DNA from: Helicobacter sp. NHP19-003
Lineage (GTDB): Bacteria; Campylobacterota; Campylobacteria; Campylobacterales; Helicobacteraceae
Direction: 5' to 3'
DNA length: 64,000 nucleotides
Assembly (NCBI RefSeq): GCF_019703305.1
Contig: NZ_AP024814.1
Span: 1,302,001-1,366,000 of the forward strand
Below are positions 33,099-42,392 of the stretch, in pieces. Both the position numbers and the translations under genes were made by a program. The notes below the pieces were generated by a model. That model was given only the letters and a program-made list of their open reading frames with translations. It was not told where the DNA came from and did no database searches. Position 1 is the first letter of the stretch, and every line of letters begins with the position of its first letter.

Positions 33099-35384
33099 TT
33101 AAAATTCGTAGCTCAAATAGGCGGTTACCGAGCGTCCCGGTGCGCTCTCTCCGCCCGTGGGGCTCGTGCCAATGCCCCTAAAGTAATATTTCATGTCAAA
33201 AATATTATTCATTTGCAAGCTGCCCACAATCCTGTGTCGCCCACTTTTCCAAAACACTTGGCTGATTTGGATGTTCCACACCCAATACCAAGGCAAGAGC
33301 CCCACGCTGTTACAGCCATAGCTCACCCCCCCCGTTTTGGCCCCGCTTAGGGGGAAACATGCCGTTTGGGAGCGGGCTTGATTGAGCATAGACGAAAAAG
33401 CGCGGCTATAAAAGTAGCTAGAAAGCCCGATGGTGGTGTATTTGTAGGTGTAGGTTGCCCCTAAAATGAATTGGTGCGGGCTCACATAGGGGAGTTGCTT
33501 GCCCTTGATGTTAAAGGGGTGATTGACGATGCCCTCAAACCATTTGGTTTCATCTAGAGCATTGTTGGTGACCACCGCATTAATGTAGGTGTAGGCCACA
33601 TGCAAGTTTAGCCCCCTTATGGGGGAGTAGTAAGCTTCTAGCTCCACACCCTGACTTCTAGCATCCACCGGTCCTGGGCTGTAGCCACCCGAATAGTAAT
33701 TTTTGGCAAAGATCAAAAAGTAATTGGCGTTGAAACTGAGTTTATCTTTATAGCTGTAACGGCCACCAAACTCCATTTCGTCAAAAAGTTGGTTGTAATT
33801 GCTCGAATACAGCGCAATCATGCGGTTTTGTGGGGGGATAAAACTTCTGCGGTAGTTGCCATAAAACAACAAGCCCTCTAGGGGTTTGTAGCCAATGTTA
33901 AGCGCCGGACTCCACTCGCTTAGGTGGGTTTTTAGGGTTTGCATGCTTGTGTAATCGGGCTTAAGGGGCACTTTGCGGTCATAATTTAAAAAGGTGTAAC
34001 GCAAGCCGGGGTTAAGCACAAACTTGCCCTTGAAAAATTCCAATTTATCGCTCAAATACAAGGCGGTGTAGTTGTTGTCCATGTCTTGGCTAGACTTTAA
34101 AAGGGGTGTGGCTTGAGGCATTTGGCATTTGCCACTGATTAAAGTCTTGCAAGTGGATTGCATGGGTGCCATCACAATGTCATTGGTCATGAAGCGCAGA
34201 CCGAAGTTTAGGTGTTGGGTTAAATGCTTGGTGGCGATGTGTAAATTGACATTAGGCTCAATGGCGTTGAGGAAAAAGTGGCGGGCGTGGTTGACAATGA
34301 AAAAGCCGGGGTAGTTGTCGTTGGTGTAAACAAGCCCCCTAGAGGGGTTGGTGTTGACATTAAGATAGTTGGAGTCGAATTGGAAATCACGGCTCATGGC
34401 GTGCCCGTAGTAGGTGAGGGTGAAATCCCCGCCTATTTTAGCAGGGTCGCCAAAGAAGTTGGTGTAAACCACGCCCCAGCGGTTTGCCGCCCCGCTCTTG
34501 GTGTTGTGGGGGCGGTTGTTTTGGAAGCGATTCGAATCGTAAGCACTAGGGGCTAGAGAGCCCGGGTCGGTTAAGAAAAACTTATAGTATTGATAGTAAG
34601 CGGTGAGTTTATTGCTCTCGTTGATTTGGTAGATCCCATCAAACATGTAGTTTTGGATGGTCGTGGGGCTGTTGTAGCGGAAACCCTGCCCCGTGATGTA
34701 GTTTGCCTGCGCTTGAATCCCCACATATTTATTGAACATGCCCCCCGTTTTGAGGTAGGTGTTGTATAAAAAGTTATTGCCAAGACTCTTGTTTGCCGGT
34801 CCGCTGCTGGAAGTGATGAAGCCCCCATTAGAACGCCCCCAAAAGGTGGTCCGTTCAGCGATTTGGTTGCTCCATTTGGTGGGGATGGGCTTGGTGATGA
34901 TGTTGATCACCCCCCCAAAGGCGTTAGGCCCATAGCGCACGCTCTCGCCCCCCTTGGTAACGCTGATTCGATCCACGGATTGGAAAGTTACAGGAAAAAT
35001 AGAAATGCCGATGAGCGCATAGGGGGCAACATAAATAGGGATGCCATTGACCAAGACCAATCCCGTGTTGCTATGCCCCGGGCTGCCCCCTCCAAAACCC
35101 CGAATCGAAAAGCTAGGCATCGCCCCCGTGCCGGTGAAGTTGCGGATATGTACCCCAGGGACATTTTGCAGGGCTTCTTCAATGCTTTGGTTGGCCTGCT
35201 GTGTGAGCTGTTTGTGTGAGATCACCGTGCGGCTGCCTAGATAGTTCTTCACCCCCGGGCTTTGCCAGCTTAGGGGAGCTTCTTCATAGGGCAGAATCTG
35301 CGTGGTCTGCACTTTTTGTAGGCGCTTGGTGGGGATGGCTTGCACCAAGGTCACGCTGCAGCACAGCAAGACTAGTTTTTTCAA
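33099..35384 (-). CDS. TonB-dependent outer-membrane receptor, FecA-like
   Basis: A 761-residue receptor: signal peptide (MKKLVLLCCSVTLVQA), plug domain (residues about 50-200: ISHKQLTQQANQSIEEALQN, FSIRGFG, GLVLVNGIPIYV, SVTKGGESVRYGPNAFGG) and a 22-strand barrel that ends VTAYLSYEF with C-terminal Phe. It resembles FecA-type receptors of H. pylori, one of which (FecA3) takes up nickel; here the ligand is not determined. The upstream sequence is A/T-rich with TTATAAT, a place where NikR or Fur could act. It depends on the TonB-ExbBD system at 15-16.6 kb, whose tonB appears frameshifted. Confidence 0.88.
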   Translation of the reverse strand: MKKLVLLCCSVTLVQAIPTKRLQKVQTTQILPYEEAPLSWQSPGVKNYLGSRTVISHKQLTQQANQSIEEALQNVPGVHIRNFTGTGAMPSFSIRGFGGGSPGHSNTGLVLVNGIPIYVAPYALIGISIFPVTFQSVDRISVTKGGESVRYGPNAFGGVINIITKPIPTKWSNQIAERTTFWGRSNGGFITSSSGPANKSLGNNFLYNTYLKTGGMFNKYVGIQAQANYITGQGFRYNSPTTIQNYMFDGIYQINESNKLTAYYQYYKFFLTDPGSLAPSAYDSNRFQNNRPHNTKSGAANRWGVVYTNFFGDPAKIGGDFTLTYYGHAMSRDFQFDSNYLNVNTNPSRGLVYTNDNYPGFFIVNHARHFFLNAIEPNVNLHIATKHLTQHLNFGLRFMTNDIVMAPMQSTCKTLISGKCQMPQATPLLKSSQDMDNNYTALYLSDKLEFFKGKFVLNPGLRYTFLNYDRKVPLKPDYTSMQTLKTHLSEWSPALNIGYKPLEGLLFYGNYRRSFIPPQNRMIALYSSNYNQLFDEMEFGGRYSYKDKLSFNANYFLIFAKNYYSGGYSPGPVDARSQGVELEAYYSPIRGLNLHVAYTYINAVVTNNALDETKWFEGIVNHPFNIKGKQLPYVSPHQFILGATYTYKYTTIGLSSYFYSRAFSSMLNQARSQTACFPLSGAKTGGVSYGCNSVGLLPWYWVWNIQISQVFWKSGRHRIVGSLQMNNIFDMKYYFRGIGTSPTGGESAPGRSVTAYLSYEF

Positions 35385-35429
35385 AATATCTCCAAAATGG
35401 GACTTATTTTTATTATAACACCCTCCGCC

Positions 35430-36116
35430 TTAAAACTTGTATAGATACACCACATTGAACATTTGGGAGGTTTCAAAGCGTTTGGAGGCTAAAAGGGTTT
35501 TATTTGTTGGCAAAATCTTAAAACCCACTTCAATGCGGTGTTTGGAAAAAAGAGTCAGGGCTGCGCCCGCTTGGATAATGACCCCAAAGGTTTTGATCTC
35601 TTGTTTGTTGCGCATTTGGAATTGGTCGTTATCCATATAGATCACCGCCCCTCCACCCACGCCCGCATAAAAGCCCAAGAAGTGCTGGTAAGAGGGGGTG
35701 AGGCTAAACTCAATGGGGATTTCTAAGCCCGCCGAGGCCACGCCGAAAAAAGAGTTGCTAGGGGGTTTATTAAAATCCCAATTAGCTACAGAAGTGGCTA
35801 AGTCCAAAGCCGCAAATACCTTAAGCCCGATGAAACTTGAAAAGTAGCTTTGATACCCCCCCTTAAAGCTCAAAACAATGGGGAAAGTCTGGCTCTTGCC
35901 CTGTTTGCTGTCTTTTTTAATGCCAATCATGCCAAAGCCCATGCCAAAAAACCCACCGTCTTTTGCCATGCGCTGTTTTTGCTTGTTTTGTAGGCGCTCG
36001 TACAGCCGCGCTTCTTTTTGCAAGGATTTTAAAAATTTTTTAGAGTCCGTTTGTGCTTGTAAGGAAGGGGTCAGCCAAACAACGCCAAAGTACACCAACA
36101 ACCCCAAAAAACGCAT
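35430..36116 (-). CDS. Helicobacter outer-membrane beta-barrel protein
   Basis: A 228-residue protein with a signal peptide (MRFLGLLVYFGVVWLTPSLQA), a Lys/Arg/Gln-rich coiled segment (about residues 25-50) and a barrel with alternating strands (FPIVLSFKGGYQSYF, FLGFYAGVGGGAVIYM) ending FNVVYLYKF. The gene is divergent from the Mla operon. It fits the small Hor/Hof-like class; its role is unknown. Confidence 0.75.
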   Translation of the reverse strand: MRFLGLLVYFGVVWLTPSLQAQTDSKKFLKSLQKEARLYERLQNKQKQRMAKDGGFFGMGFGMIGIKKDSKQGKSQTFPIVLSFKGGYQSYFSSFIGLKVFAALDLATSVANWDFNKPPSNSFFGVASAGLEIPIEFSLTPSYQHFLGFYAGVGGGAVIYMDNDQFQMRNKQEIKTFGVIIQAGAALTLFSKHRIEVGFKILPTNKTLLASKRFETSQMFNVVYLYKF

Positions 36117-36143
36117 ACGAATTGATATTTACCCCGAATAGTG

Positions 36144-36149
36144 TATAAT
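36144..36149 (+). promoter_or_regulatory. -10 element TATAAT of the Mla operon
   Basis: GTGTATAATCGCC lies 63 bases before the mlaE start, between divergent outer-membrane and Mla genes. The leader is long enough for additional control. Confidence 0.45.
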
Positions 36150-36211
36150 CGCCTATCATAACATAAAATGGTGGTTGAAATGCTCGGGTTTTTGGCGCAC
36201 AAGGAGGAGTT

Positions 36212-37324
36212 TTGCTAAACCAAAGTACAGCCTATATCCAGGCCCAAACTTTGGTCTTGCATGGCGATTGGGATTTCAAAACTTCGGCACACGCCCTATC
36301 CAACTTAAAGAAAATTTTAAAAGACGCACCCCCCATTGAAGCCATCGACTTTAAAGAGGTGGGGAGTTTAGACTTTGTCTTTTTGATGTTGCTCTACGAT
36401 TTATTGGGGCGGCGCAAACCCCGGTTTTTAAACCCGAATGCCTACAATGCCCAAGTGCTAGAGGTCGTGGAGAGCTGGGTTAGGGCAAATCCGAGCATTT
36501 TGCAAGAAGAGCATGTGTCGCGGGTGTTTAAAAACCCCTTAGAGCGGCTAGGACGGGGCGTGTCCTCATTTTACAACACCTTGCTCAACACCTTTAATTT
36601 CTGCGGCATGGTGATTTATTTTGTGGGGCTGGCCTTTATCCGCCCTAAGTCTATCTGCTGGACTCCGCTCATCTACCACATCAACGAGAGCGGGTTTAAG
36701 GTTTTGCCGGTCAGCATTTTAACGGTCTTTGTGGTGGGCTTTGCGATTGCCCTGCAAGGAGCAATGCAATTGCAAGGAATGGGCTTTCCCATGATGAGCA
36801 TTGAGATGACGGCGAAATTAGCCCTAAGAGAGATGGGCCCCTTCATTTTGGCGTTGGTGGTGGCGGGGCGCAGTGCATCCAGTTTTACCGCCCAAATTGG
36901 GGTGATGAAGATCACCGAAGAGTTGGATGCAATGAAGACCATGGGGCTTAACCCCTTTGCCTTCTTGGTGCTGCCCCGAGTGCTAGCCTTGATGATCGCC
37001 ATGCCCTTGATGGTTTTTTTGGCCGATGTCTTCGCCCTTTTGGGGGCGATGATTGCCATCAGGTATCAATTGGGTGTGGGTTTTGCACACTATGTTGCCC
37101 GCTTGCACGAAAATGTCGGGGTGTCTCACTTCTTTGTGGGGCTGGTGAAAGCCCCTTTTTGGGGCTTTGCGATCGCTTTAGTGGGGTGTATGCGCGGGTT
37201 TGAGGTGAAGGGCGACACCGAGTCGGTGGGCAAGCTCACCACAATCAGCGTGGTGAACGCACTTTTTTGGATCATTTTCCTGGATGCTGTTTTTTCAGTG
37301 ATCTTTGGGAAGCTCAATGTCTAA
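36212..37324 (+). CDS. mlaE: Mla-type phospholipid transport permease with N-terminal STAS-like domain
   Basis: A 370-residue protein. Residues 1-100 resemble a STAS/MlaB-like domain (VLHGDWDFKTSAHALSNLKK, IDFKEVGSLDFVFL), fused to a five-helix MlaE permease with FRVLPVS-like PVSILTVFVVGFAIALQ, REMGPFILALVVAGRSASS and GVMKITEELDAMKTMG. The permease moves phospholipids between membranes with MlaF and MlaD. The start is TTG with a perfect AAGGAGGAG ribosome-binding site. First gene of a five-gene operon. Confidence 0.9.
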   Translation: MLNQSTAYIQAQTLVLHGDWDFKTSAHALSNLKKILKDAPPIEAIDFKEVGSLDFVFLMLLYDLLGRRKPRFLNPNAYNAQVLEVVESWVRANPSILQEEHVSRVFKNPLERLGRGVSSFYNTLLNTFNFCGMVIYFVGLAFIRPKSICWTPLIYHINESGFKVLPVSILTVFVVGFAIALQGAMQLQGMGFPMMSIEMTAKLALREMGPFILALVVAGRSASSFTAQIGVMKITEELDAMKTMGLNPFAFLVLPRVLALMIAMPLMVFLADVFALLGAMIAIRYQLGVGFAHYVARLHENVGVSHFFVGLVKAPFWGFAIALVGCMRGFEVKGDTESVGKLTTISVVNALFWIIFLDAVFSVIFGKLNV

Positions 37325-38090
37325 CCCTTTAATTTCAGTGGAAAACATTTACACCGCCTATGGGGAACGCATGATCCACAAGGGAGTGAGTTTTAGTGTG
37401 GATAAGGGGGAGGTGATGGCGATCTTGGGGGGGAGCGGGAGCGGTAAAAGCACACTTTTAAGGAGCATGATTTTATTAAACCGCCCCGTCAAAGGCACGA
37501 TCAAACTCTTTGGTACAGACATTTGGAAACTGAAAGAAGGGGAGCGCAATAAAATTTTTCAACGAATTGGGGTGCTCTTCCAATTTGGCGCGCTTTACAG
37601 CTCGCTCACGGTGCTAGAAAATGTGGGGGCGATGCTTGAAGAGTACAGCTATTACCCCCAACACAACATCATCGAGATTGCTAAAATGTGGCTAGAGCGG
37701 GTCGGGCTAGACAAGAACACCTACTACCTCTACCCTTATGAGCTCAGCGGTGGGATGAAAAAACGCGTGGGGCTAGCTCGGGCGATGGCAACCAACCCGG
37801 ACATTTTATTCTTAGACGAGCCCACTAGTGGGCTAGACCCCTACTCTGCGGACAAATTCGATGAACTCATCCACGCGCTCAAAGAAGCTTTGAAACTCAC
37901 CGTGGTGATGATCACCCACGACTTAGACTCGGTGAAAAACACAGTGGATCGCTTCATCATGCTTAAAGACGGCTTGATCGACTTTGACGGCACTTTGCAA
38001 GATTTTGTGGTGCGTGCGCACACACACCCCCTTGAGGAGGGCAATTTATTTAATTCTACAAGAGGAGAGAAATTTTGGAAAGACATGTGA
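37317..38090 (+). CDS. mlaF: Mla ABC transporter ATP-binding protein
   Basis: A 257-residue ABC ATPase: Walker A LGGSGSGKSTLLRS, Q-loop FQFGALYSSLTV, signature LSGGMKKRVGLARAMA and Walker B ILFLDEPTSGLDP with H-loop MITHDL. The start ATG overlaps the end of mlaE by 8 bases. It drives the lipid permease. Confidence 0.95.
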   Translation: MSNPLISVENIYTAYGERMIHKGVSFSVDKGEVMAILGGSGSGKSTLLRSMILLNRPVKGTIKLFGTDIWKLKEGERNKIFQRIGVLFQFGALYSSLTVLENVGAMLEEYSYYPQHNIIEIAKMWLERVGLDKNTYYLYPYELSGGMKKRVGLARAMATNPDILFLDEPTSGLDPYSADKFDELIHALKEALKLTVVMITHDLDSVKNTVDRFIMLKDGLIDFDGTLQDFVVRAHTHPLEEGNLFNSTRGEKFWKDM

Positions 38091-38929
38091 ATTACACACT
38101 TATCGGCGGACTTTTCTTGGCTTTCGTGGTGTGTATGGTGTTTTTCATTTTATGGCTAGGCCATGTCAATTTAGAGGATAAAAACTACTTGAGCTATGTG
38201 GTCTACACCGATAAGGACTTGGGCGGGATCAACACAAACACCCCCGTCAACTATAAGGGCATACAAGTGGGTTCTGTACGCCAAGTGGGCTTTGACAAAG
38301 TACACTTAGGGGTGGTGAAGATCACTTTGCGCATTTTAGGACGGGTGCCTGTGCGTAGAAACTCTTCGGTCAAAGTCGAATCGCAAGGCTTGGTGGGGAT
38401 GAAATATTTAAGCTTGATCCAAAGCGACTCCAAAGAGTTTTACACCGAAAACGACAGCGAACGCCCCCTAAACTACCAGCAAAGCTTTTTAGAGCAACTC
38501 GCGGGCAATGCAGGGCACATTTCTAGCGAAGTGCTCTACATCATCCGTGCTATTGATAAAATCCTAAACCCCCAAAACATTGAAAACATCAGCAAAATCA
38601 TCGCCTCCATCCAAAAAGCCACACAAGGGCTAGACAACACCCGCCTAGCCCTAGACACCGCGCTGCAAAACGCCAGTGCCATTTTAAAAAAGGGCGACAC
38701 CCTTGTGGATAATGGGGATGTTTTGGTCAAACACACCGACCGGCTCATCCAAGACATTGATGCAAAAGTCAAAGACAAACAATACGATTTTAAGACCATG
38801 CTCGCCCCTTTGATCATGCAAATGCAGCTGAGTTTGCGCCACATCGACAACTTCGTACAAAAGGGCTCTAGTTTGATAGATAAATTTGACGCAAACCCTT
38901 ATAAAACCATCTTTGGGGACAGAAAATGA
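38075..38929 (+). CDS. mlaD: MCE-domain protein MlaD
   Basis: A 284-residue protein: one N-terminal membrane helix (YTLIGGLFLAFVVCMVFFIL), then an MCE domain (about residues 40-130: YVVYTDKDLGGINTNTPVNY, GIQVGSVRQVGF, VESQGLVGMKYLSL) and a long helical C-terminus (IISKIIASIQKATQ-type). It forms the periplasmic lipid-binding ring of the Mla complex. The start is TTG with AGAGGAG upstream and overlaps the mlaF end by 16 bases. Confidence 0.92.
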   Translation: MERHVNYTLIGGLFLAFVVCMVFFILWLGHVNLEDKNYLSYVVYTDKDLGGINTNTPVNYKGIQVGSVRQVGFDKVHLGVVKITLRILGRVPVRRNSSVKVESQGLVGMKYLSLIQSDSKEFYTENDSERPLNYQQSFLEQLAGNAGHISSEVLYIIRAIDKILNPQNIENISKIIASIQKATQGLDNTRLALDTALQNASAILKKGDTLVDNGDVLVKHTDRLIQDIDAKVKDKQYDFKTMLAPLIMQMQLSLRHIDNFVQKGSSLIDKFDANPYKTIFGDRK

Positions 38930-39492
38930 AGGCAAAATTTGGACTCTTCACACTGCCCCTATTCTTTACGGGGTGCTTGAACCTCAACCTCAAGCAAATC
39001 CTGCCCGCTGTGAAAGACTACGATTTGAGCGTGGGGGTGATCGAGCAACAAAGTTGCAAAGACAGCTTCAGCGTGGGCTTGTTGGAGGTCTTGAGCGCAG
39101 ATTTATACAACACCAAGTCCATTGTACGGCGCACGGCTGGGGGGCAAATCACCTACAGCAAGGGGCAGAAATTTGCCGACTTGCCCACCAAAATGTTTAA
39201 AAACATGCTCTTATTGCAGGCCCCTAAGCACTGTGTGGCGATTTCACTCACTCCCTATGCCCAGACCACAACGACACTGCAACTCAATGTCTTGACTTTT
39301 GCACTTTTAGACAACAAGGCCGAGATTGTGCTGGATTACACTTTGAGTGAGGGCACAAAGAGCAAGCATGGGCGCATCATCCAAAGGGAGCAGGCCAGCG
39401 AAGACGAATTATCCCAAATCCAAGCCTTGCAACAAGTAGCATTGAAAGCCATTAGCCAGCTTTTAGAGCAAATCAAGCCACAAAAGGAATGA
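38926..39492 (+). CDS. Mla-associated lipoprotein (PqiC/ABC-transport auxiliary type)
   Basis: A 188-residue lipoprotein with signal peptide and lipobox (PLFFTGC, Cys at 17). The mature part has two-domain alpha/beta patterns like PqiC/YmbA-type auxiliary lipoproteins of MCE systems. It overlaps mlaD by 4 bases (ATGA). A role in tethering the complex at the outer membrane is suggested by the operon, not shown by the sequence. Confidence 0.65.
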   Translation: MKAKFGLFTLPLFFTGCLNLNLKQILPAVKDYDLSVGVIEQQSCKDSFSVGLLEVLSADLYNTKSIVRRTAGGQITYSKGQKFADLPTKMFKNMLLLQAPKHCVAISLTPYAQTTTTLQLNVLTFALLDNKAEIVLDYTLSEGTKSKHGRIIQREQASEDELSQIQALQQVALKAISQLLEQIKPQKE

Positions 39493-39493
39493 C

Positions 39494-41203
39494 ATGGCAA
39501 AGGCGTTTGAAGACGACCGCAACGAAGAAGAAACCCTAGGAGAAGAGTTAGACTGCCAAACCCAAGAAAAAGAAGAGAGCTATCAAGAGTATCGGGAGTA
39601 TCAAGAGTATTTAAACAAGGCCAACAAGGCCTACAAAGAGCAAGACTACCCCACGGCTTTGGAGAATTTCACCTACGCCGCCAATTTAGGCAGCACACGG
39701 GCATTGGTGGGCTTGGGTGTGATCTATGCGGGAGGCAAGGGTGTAGAAACCAATGAGGATAAAGCCCTGCACTACTTCCAAAAAGCCGCCGATTTGGGCG
39801 ATAGCCAAGGGTTTGTGAATTTGGGCGTGATGTATGACCTAGGGCGAGGGGTGAAAAAAGACTCCCAAAAAGCCCTCCACTACTTCCAAAAGGGAGCGGA
39901 TTTAGAGGACACCCACGCTCTTAACCACATTGCCTTGATGTTCCGTACAGGCAGAAGGGGCGTGGGGGTGGATTATCAAAAATCCATAGAGTGTTATGAA
40001 AAGGCGGCTAAGCTTGGCAGTGTCAAGGCGTTGGTGAGTTTAGGCACCATGTATTACGAGGGGCAGGGGATGGTAAAAAACAGCACCAAAGCCCTAGACT
40101 ATTTCAAAGAGGCGGCGAAGTTGGGTGATGCCAAGGCGTTTTATAATTTAGCCATCATGTGTGAAAGTGGGGAGGGGATCGCCAAAGACAGCGCAAAATC
40201 CAAAGAGTTTTTAAAAGAGGCGGCGAAGTTAGGCTTTGTTAAGGCGACTTACACCTTAGCCGCCATGTATGAAAGCGGGGATGGGGTGGATAAGAACATG
40301 AAAGAGGCGATCAAGCTCTATCAAGAAGCGGGCAGCATGGGCGATTCTGAGGCGCTTTGCAGTTTAGCCACGCTCTATCGTACGGGTAAGGGGGTGGAAC
40401 AGAACAAGTTTAAAGCCCTTGCCTACTACCAACAAGCCGCCGATTTGGGCGATGCTAAGGCGGTCGGCAATTTAAACGCGATGGAAGATCAAACAGCCAC
40501 ACAAAAGGCACAGACGCTCTATAACTTGGGCGTGGTCTATGCTAGTGGGGATGGCATGCAAAAGGACACAAAGAAAGCCCTAGAATACTTCTTAAAATCC
40601 GCAAACTTAGGCTACGCCAAGGCTTACTACAACTTGGGCGTGATCTACAGCAGGGGGCTTGGGGTGAAAAAGGACTACACTCAAGCCTTTGAAAACTTCC
40701 AAGAAGCGGCTAAACTAGGCGATGACAAGGCGCATTATAGTTTGGGAATGATGTATGAATACGCCCGTGGGGTGGAAAGGAGCATCTCTAGAGCTATTGG
40801 CCATTACGAGCAAGCGGGGGCTTTGGGCAACGCGGCCGCAATGCACCACTTGGGCGCGCTCTACCATGTGGGTAAGGGCGTGCCTAAAGACCCCCAAAAG
40901 GCTTTTGAGTGTTTTTGCGAGGCGGCACGGCTAGGCTCTGTCAAGGATTGCTACAACTTGGGCGTGATGTATAGCAAGGGCGAGGGTGTCCAAAAGGACA
41001 TACAGCAAGCCCTAGAATACTTTGACAAAGCAGCGAATTTAGGCAGTTCGGATGCGATGTATAACATGGGTGTGATTTACTACCAGGGCGAGTACGGAGG
41101 GGTGCAAGATTTAGACAAGGCGATGGAGTGTTTTAGACGGGCGCAAAAAATGGGCAATGCAAGGGCGCGCCAAACTTTAGCGGCTTTGCTCTCTAGGAAT
41201 TAA
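39494..41203 (+). CDS. Sel1-like repeat protein (about 13 repeats)
   Basis: A 569-residue protein without signal peptide, after an acidic, Glu/Gln/Tyr-rich start of about 50 residues. It then has about 13 copies of the 36-residue Sel1-like repeat (A-L-x-Y-F-x-K-A-A-x-L-G-D-x-x-A-x-x-N-L-G-x-M-Y-x-x-G-x-G-V-x-K-D), one degenerate (AVGNLNAMEDQTATQKAQ) and a terminal half-repeat. Such solenoids bind other proteins. H. pylori Hcp proteins use these repeats but are secreted and Cys-rich; this one has few Cys and appears cytoplasmic. The start is one base after the lipoprotein stop, making it the last gene of the Mla operon. Confidence 0.85.
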   Translation: MAKAFEDDRNEEETLGEELDCQTQEKEESYQEYREYQEYLNKANKAYKEQDYPTALENFTYAANLGSTRALVGLGVIYAGGKGVETNEDKALHYFQKAADLGDSQGFVNLGVMYDLGRGVKKDSQKALHYFQKGADLEDTHALNHIALMFRTGRRGVGVDYQKSIECYEKAAKLGSVKALVSLGTMYYEGQGMVKNSTKALDYFKEAAKLGDAKAFYNLAIMCESGEGIAKDSAKSKEFLKEAAKLGFVKATYTLAAMYESGDGVDKNMKEAIKLYQEAGSMGDSEALCSLATLYRTGKGVEQNKFKALAYYQQAADLGDAKAVGNLNAMEDQTATQKAQTLYNLGVVYASGDGMQKDTKKALEYFLKSANLGYAKAYYNLGVIYSRGLGVKKDYTQAFENFQEAAKLGDDKAHYSLGMMYEYARGVERSISRAIGHYEQAGALGNAAAMHHLGALYHVGKGVPKDPQKAFECFCEAARLGSVKDCYNLGVMYSKGEGVQKDIQQALEYFDKAANLGSSDAMYNMGVIYYQGEYGGVQDLDKAMECFRRAQKMGNARARQTLAALLSRN

Positions 41204-42392
41204 AATACACTTTAAAGACATTGCAAAATTGGTGGGGGTCGCTGGTGGGCTGGCTTTCAATCTCAAGCTTAAGGCTGTAGCGCGCGCAAATTTGCCGCAC
41301 CAAGTCCAAGCCGATTCCATAGCCTTTTTTCTCATAGTCTAGGCGGCTGTAGCGCTCGGTGAGGGATTTGATTTTAGACTCAGGAATGGCTGCCCCACTG
41401 TTACTCACCTGCAAGCAATCGTTTAAAAGCACCTCAACAAAGCCCCCGGGCTGGTTGTATTTGAGGGCGTTCATCAAGAGATTGCTCACTAAGGTTACGA
41501 TGTCTTCTTCACAGGCCTTAAAGGTCTTGGATTCTAGCTGGCTTGTTAAGCGCACATGGTAAAAATGCGCCATTTGCTCCAACGCGGCGATCTGCTGCGC
41601 GATGAGGCTTTGCAAATCTAGCAATCTAGGCTCTTCTTGGCGCAATTCTTGAAAGTAGAGATACGCCAGGCGTTCGTAAAGGTGGGAGATGCGTTTAGCG
41701 CTGGCTAAAATCCCCAACACTTTGGGGTCGTTTGTTTGTTTATGCAGGGCTTTGGCAGCGATGAGTAACGCGGCGATGGGGGTGTTGAGTTCGTGGGCGA
41801 TGTTTTGGCTGAAGGTGTTGATGCGGCTGCGTTCACTAGCTATGGGCTGTAAAAACAAACGGGCCAAAAAGAAAGAGAGCACCCCCACACAGGCAAACAC
41901 CCCCAAAAACACCACAGACACGCGGCGGTATAAAGCGGTGAATAAATGCGTGGGGTGTTCTTCTTCTAAGATCACCAAATCCACGCCCAAATGCCCAAAG
42001 GTCTTGTTATCGACCAAGTAAAAGGCGTTTTCTTGATCTAAAAACACGGGAAAGGGACCATCCTTGCCAAAGAAAGCCAAACTTGTGGCATTGCCAAAGT
42101 CGTGGTTGTAAAGCACATGTTTAGCCGCATCTAAGAGCGCAAAGTGCAAATGGCTGTATTTGTGCGCTAGAGTCTTGAAAGGCTCGTCCAAGTGGTGCAT
42201 GTGGGCTTGTATGATGTCTTGGGTGAGCTGGTTGCTGGCACTTTGTAGCCTAGACTCGGTCGTTTCTAGAAAAATGCTTTTGGCGTTGTGCAAAAACAAC
42301 AGGGCGATGAAAACAATGAGCACAAAAGACGAGCCCAAATACAGCCCCACAAAACGGCGCAAGGACTGCTTTTCATAAGTGTTGAGTTTCAT
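41193..42392 (-). CDS. Sensor histidine kinase (CrdS-like)
   Basis: A 399-residue membrane kinase: membrane helix (about residues 18-38), periplasmic sensor (about 40-165), second helix (about 170-195), H-box IAHELNTPIAALLIAAK with the phosphorylated His, N-box SNLLMNALKYNQPGG and G-box YGIGLDLVRQI. It overlaps the response regulator gene by 4 bases (ATGA). Architecture and size are like the copper-responsive CrdS of H. pylori, but copper ligands cannot be assigned by eye, so the name is tentative. Its end overlaps the end of the convergent Sel1 gene. Confidence 0.8.
   Translation of the reverse strand: MKLNTYEKQSLRRFVGLYLGSSFVLIVFIALLFLHNAKSIFLETTESRLQSASNQLTQDIIQAHMHHLDEPFKTLAHKYSHLHFALLDAAKHVLYNHDFGNATSLAFFGKDGPFPVFLDQENAFYLVDNKTFGHLGVDLVILEEEHPTHLFTALYRRVSVVFLGVFACVGVLSFFLARLFLQPIASERSRINTFSQNIAHELNTPIAALLIAAKALHKQTNDPKVLGILASAKRISHLYERLAYLYFQELRQEEPRLLDLQSLIAQQIAALEQMAHFYHVRLTSQLESKTFKACEEDIVTLVSNLLMNALKYNQPGGFVEVLLNDCLQVSNSGAAIPESKIKSLTERYSRLDYEKKGYGIGLDLVRQICARYSLKLEIESQPTSDPHQFCNVFKVYFNS

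Noticed and set aside
39494-41203. Repetitive DNA in the Sel1 gene as a CRISPR or satellite array
   Set aside because: The repeats are protein-level 36-residue units with diverged DNA and the frame is continuous.
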